Positions 62,945 through 64,000 of a stretch of DNA of 64,000 nucleotides are shown one piece after another. The notes under the pieces are model-generated. The model was given only the letters and a program-made list of their open reading frames with translations, ran no database searches and was not told the origin of the DNA. Each line of letters opens with the position of its first letter. Positions within the stretch are counted from its first letter, which is position 1. The stretch covers positions 248,001 to 312,000 of the forward strand of contig NZ_CABFMQ020000001.1 of the NCBI RefSeq assembly GCF_901905185.1, written 5' to 3'. This stretch comes from Methylocella tundrae. Lineage in GTDB: Bacteria; Pseudomonadota; Alphaproteobacteria; Rhizobiales; Beijerinckiaceae. The position numbers and the translations under genes were made by a program.

Positions 62945-64000
62945 ATGACGCAAATCGATATTTTGAAGTTCCCGAACGCGGTCGCGGCGCGATCGCTCCC
63001 CTCGGGACGAAGCCGAAAATTGCAACGCTTCCGCCTGCGGGAAATCGTGCGGCAGTTCACGCCCAACTGGTTCGCCGCCACCATGGGCTCCGGCGTGCTG
63101 GCGCTGGCGCTTAATCAGTTTCCGTTCGCCATTCCGGGGCTTCATGAGACCGCGAGGGCGCTGTGGATGTTCAACATCGCCCTTTTCGTTTTGTTCAGCC
63201 TTCTCTACACGGCGCGGTGGGTTTTCTTCTTCGATGGCGCGCGGCGCATCTTCGGGCATCCGGTCGCCTCGATGTTCTTTGGCGCAATTCCGATGGGACT
63301 TGCGACGATCGTCAATGGCTTTCTCGTGTTCGGCGTTCCGCTCTGGGGCGAGAGGGCGGTCGCCATCGCCGGGGCGCTGTGGCGGGCGGATGTCGCCCTG
63401 TCGCTCGCCTGCGGCGTCCTCATTCCGTTCCTGATGTTCACGCGGCAGGATCACAGCATCGCGAAGATGACGGCGGTCTGGCTCTTGCCCGTGGTCGCGG
63501 CCGAGGTCGCCGCCGCGAGCGGCGCTTTGCTGGCGCCCCATCTCGCGCCGTCCGAGGCCTTCGGCGTCGTTATTGCGAGCTATGCGCTCTGGGCTTTTTC
63601 CGTGCCGCTGGCGATGAGCCTTCTCGTGATTTTGCTGCTGCGGCTTGCCTTGCACAAATTGCCGGAGCGGGAGATGGCGGCGTCCGGCTGGCTGGCGCTG
63701 GGGCCGATCGGCACCGGCGCTCTCGGCCTCCTGCTGCTCGGCGCTGACGCGCCGCATATTTTCGCAGCCGCCGGCCTTTCCGGCGTCGGAGAGGTCGCCT
63801 TCGGGGTCGGCGTTCTCGGCGGCGTTATGCTGTGGGGCTATGGCGCCTGGTGGCTCATGCTCGCGCTTTTGAAGACGGCTTCGTATCTCCTCCGCGGCAT
63901 GCCGTTCAACATGGGTTGGTGGGGCTTTACGTTTCCGCTCGGCGTCTATGCGCTGGCGACGCTCGCCCTGGCGAATGTCACGCATCTGGCCATCTTCTCC
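62945..64000 (+). CDS. TDT/SLAC1-family membrane transporter (partial)
   Basis: 352 codons are in the window and the frame runs off the end. Eight or nine hydrophobic segments are visible, beginning FTPNWFAATMGSGVLALALN; GMPFNMGWWGFTFPLGVYAL near the end is the conserved pore-region motif of the tellurite-resistance/dicarboxylate transporter family. Relatives export sulfite (Ssu1), pass anions (SLAC1/TehA) or move malate. GGAG precedes ATG 62945. The divergent LysR is the likely regulator. Confidence 0.88.
   Translation, partial: MTQIDILKFPNAVAARSLPSGRSRKLQRFRLREIVRQFTPNWFAATMGSGVLALALNQFPFAIPGLHETARALWMFNIALFVLFSLLYTARWVFFFDGARRIFGHPVASMFFGAIPMGLATIVNGFLVFGVPLWGERAVAIAGALWRADVALSLACGVLIPFLMFTRQDHSIAKMTAVWLLPVVAAEVAAASGALLAPHLAPSEAFGVVIASYALWAFSVPLAMSLLVILLLRLALHKLPEREMAASGWLALGPIGTGALGLLLLGADAPHIFAAAGLSGVGEVAFGVGVLGGVMLWGYGAWWLMLALLKTASYLLRGMPFNMGWWGFTFPLGVYALATLALANVTHLAIFS

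Overview
The window is GC-rich chromosomal DNA of an alphaproteobacterium, most likely a Rhizobiales methylotroph of the Beijerinckiaceae/Methylocystaceae type (inference). The grounds are GC-biased codon use, a quinoprotein-dehydrogenase accessory trio (SoxYZ-like carrier, CXXCW protein, thioredoxin), dispersed palindromic elements of the kind common between Rhizobiales genes, and FCD-GntR, LysR and MocR regulators typical of the order. No rRNA, tRNA or CRISPR was seen.

Layout. 1-8200: end of a molybdopterin oxidoreductase, a YafK-type L,D-transpeptidase, cardiolipin synthase, an FmdB-type zinc ribbon, a 2-hydroxyacid dehydrogenase, Lon and Hsp20. 8.4-14.2 kb: a secreted hydrolase-like protein, an AT-rich island with a DUF7007 gene, then an exopolysaccharide priming transferase and a GT4 glycosyltransferase. 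14.4-16.4 kb: the quinoprotein accessory trio. 16.5-25.2 kb: a complete malonate module. The biotin-independent malonate decarboxylase operon mdcACDEGBH runs leftward with mostly overlapping genes. The madL-madM transporter and an FCD-type GntR regulator run rightward. Between them lie four GTATAC operators in two pairs, each pair exactly 31 bp apart, and a 21-codon leader ORF coupled to madL. 25-41 kb: a mix of metabolism, stress and transport genes (secreted phosphoesterase, OsmC, extradiol dioxygenase, YceI/LysR, MocR, CcdA, NarK-type transporter with a PP2C-kinase fusion, UspA, HdeD, a CHASE3 hybrid kinase, MaoC). 41-50 kb: DUF1993, aldo/keto reductase, tautomerase, YbaK, truncated haemoglobin, DUF488 and a CopD-like membrane protein, a Crp/Fnr regulator, and a LysR/pirin/WrbA/DoxX redox-stress group. 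49-60 kb: CDP-diglyceride hydrolase, a Rieske-FAD oxidoreductase, a lone DUF58 protein, an RND efflux pair, DUF2853 and IlvD. 60059-61894: an intact IS1595-family element with a membrane-protein passenger gene. The window ends with a LysR gene divergent from a TDT/SLAC1-type transporter that runs off the edge.

How the genes work together. MadLM would import malonate. MdcB and MdcG make and attach the 2'-(5''-phosphoribosyl)-3'-dephospho-CoA group to MdcC. MdcH charges it with malonyl. MdcA exchanges acetyl for malonyl, and MdcD/MdcE decarboxylate. The GntR protein probably represses both divergent promoters through the paired operators. The most interesting observations are this regulatory architecture and leader ORF, the precisely bounded IS1595 element with its passenger (inserted between the ilvD promoter and the lysR stop codon), and the quinoprotein accessory trio without an adjacent dehydrogenase.
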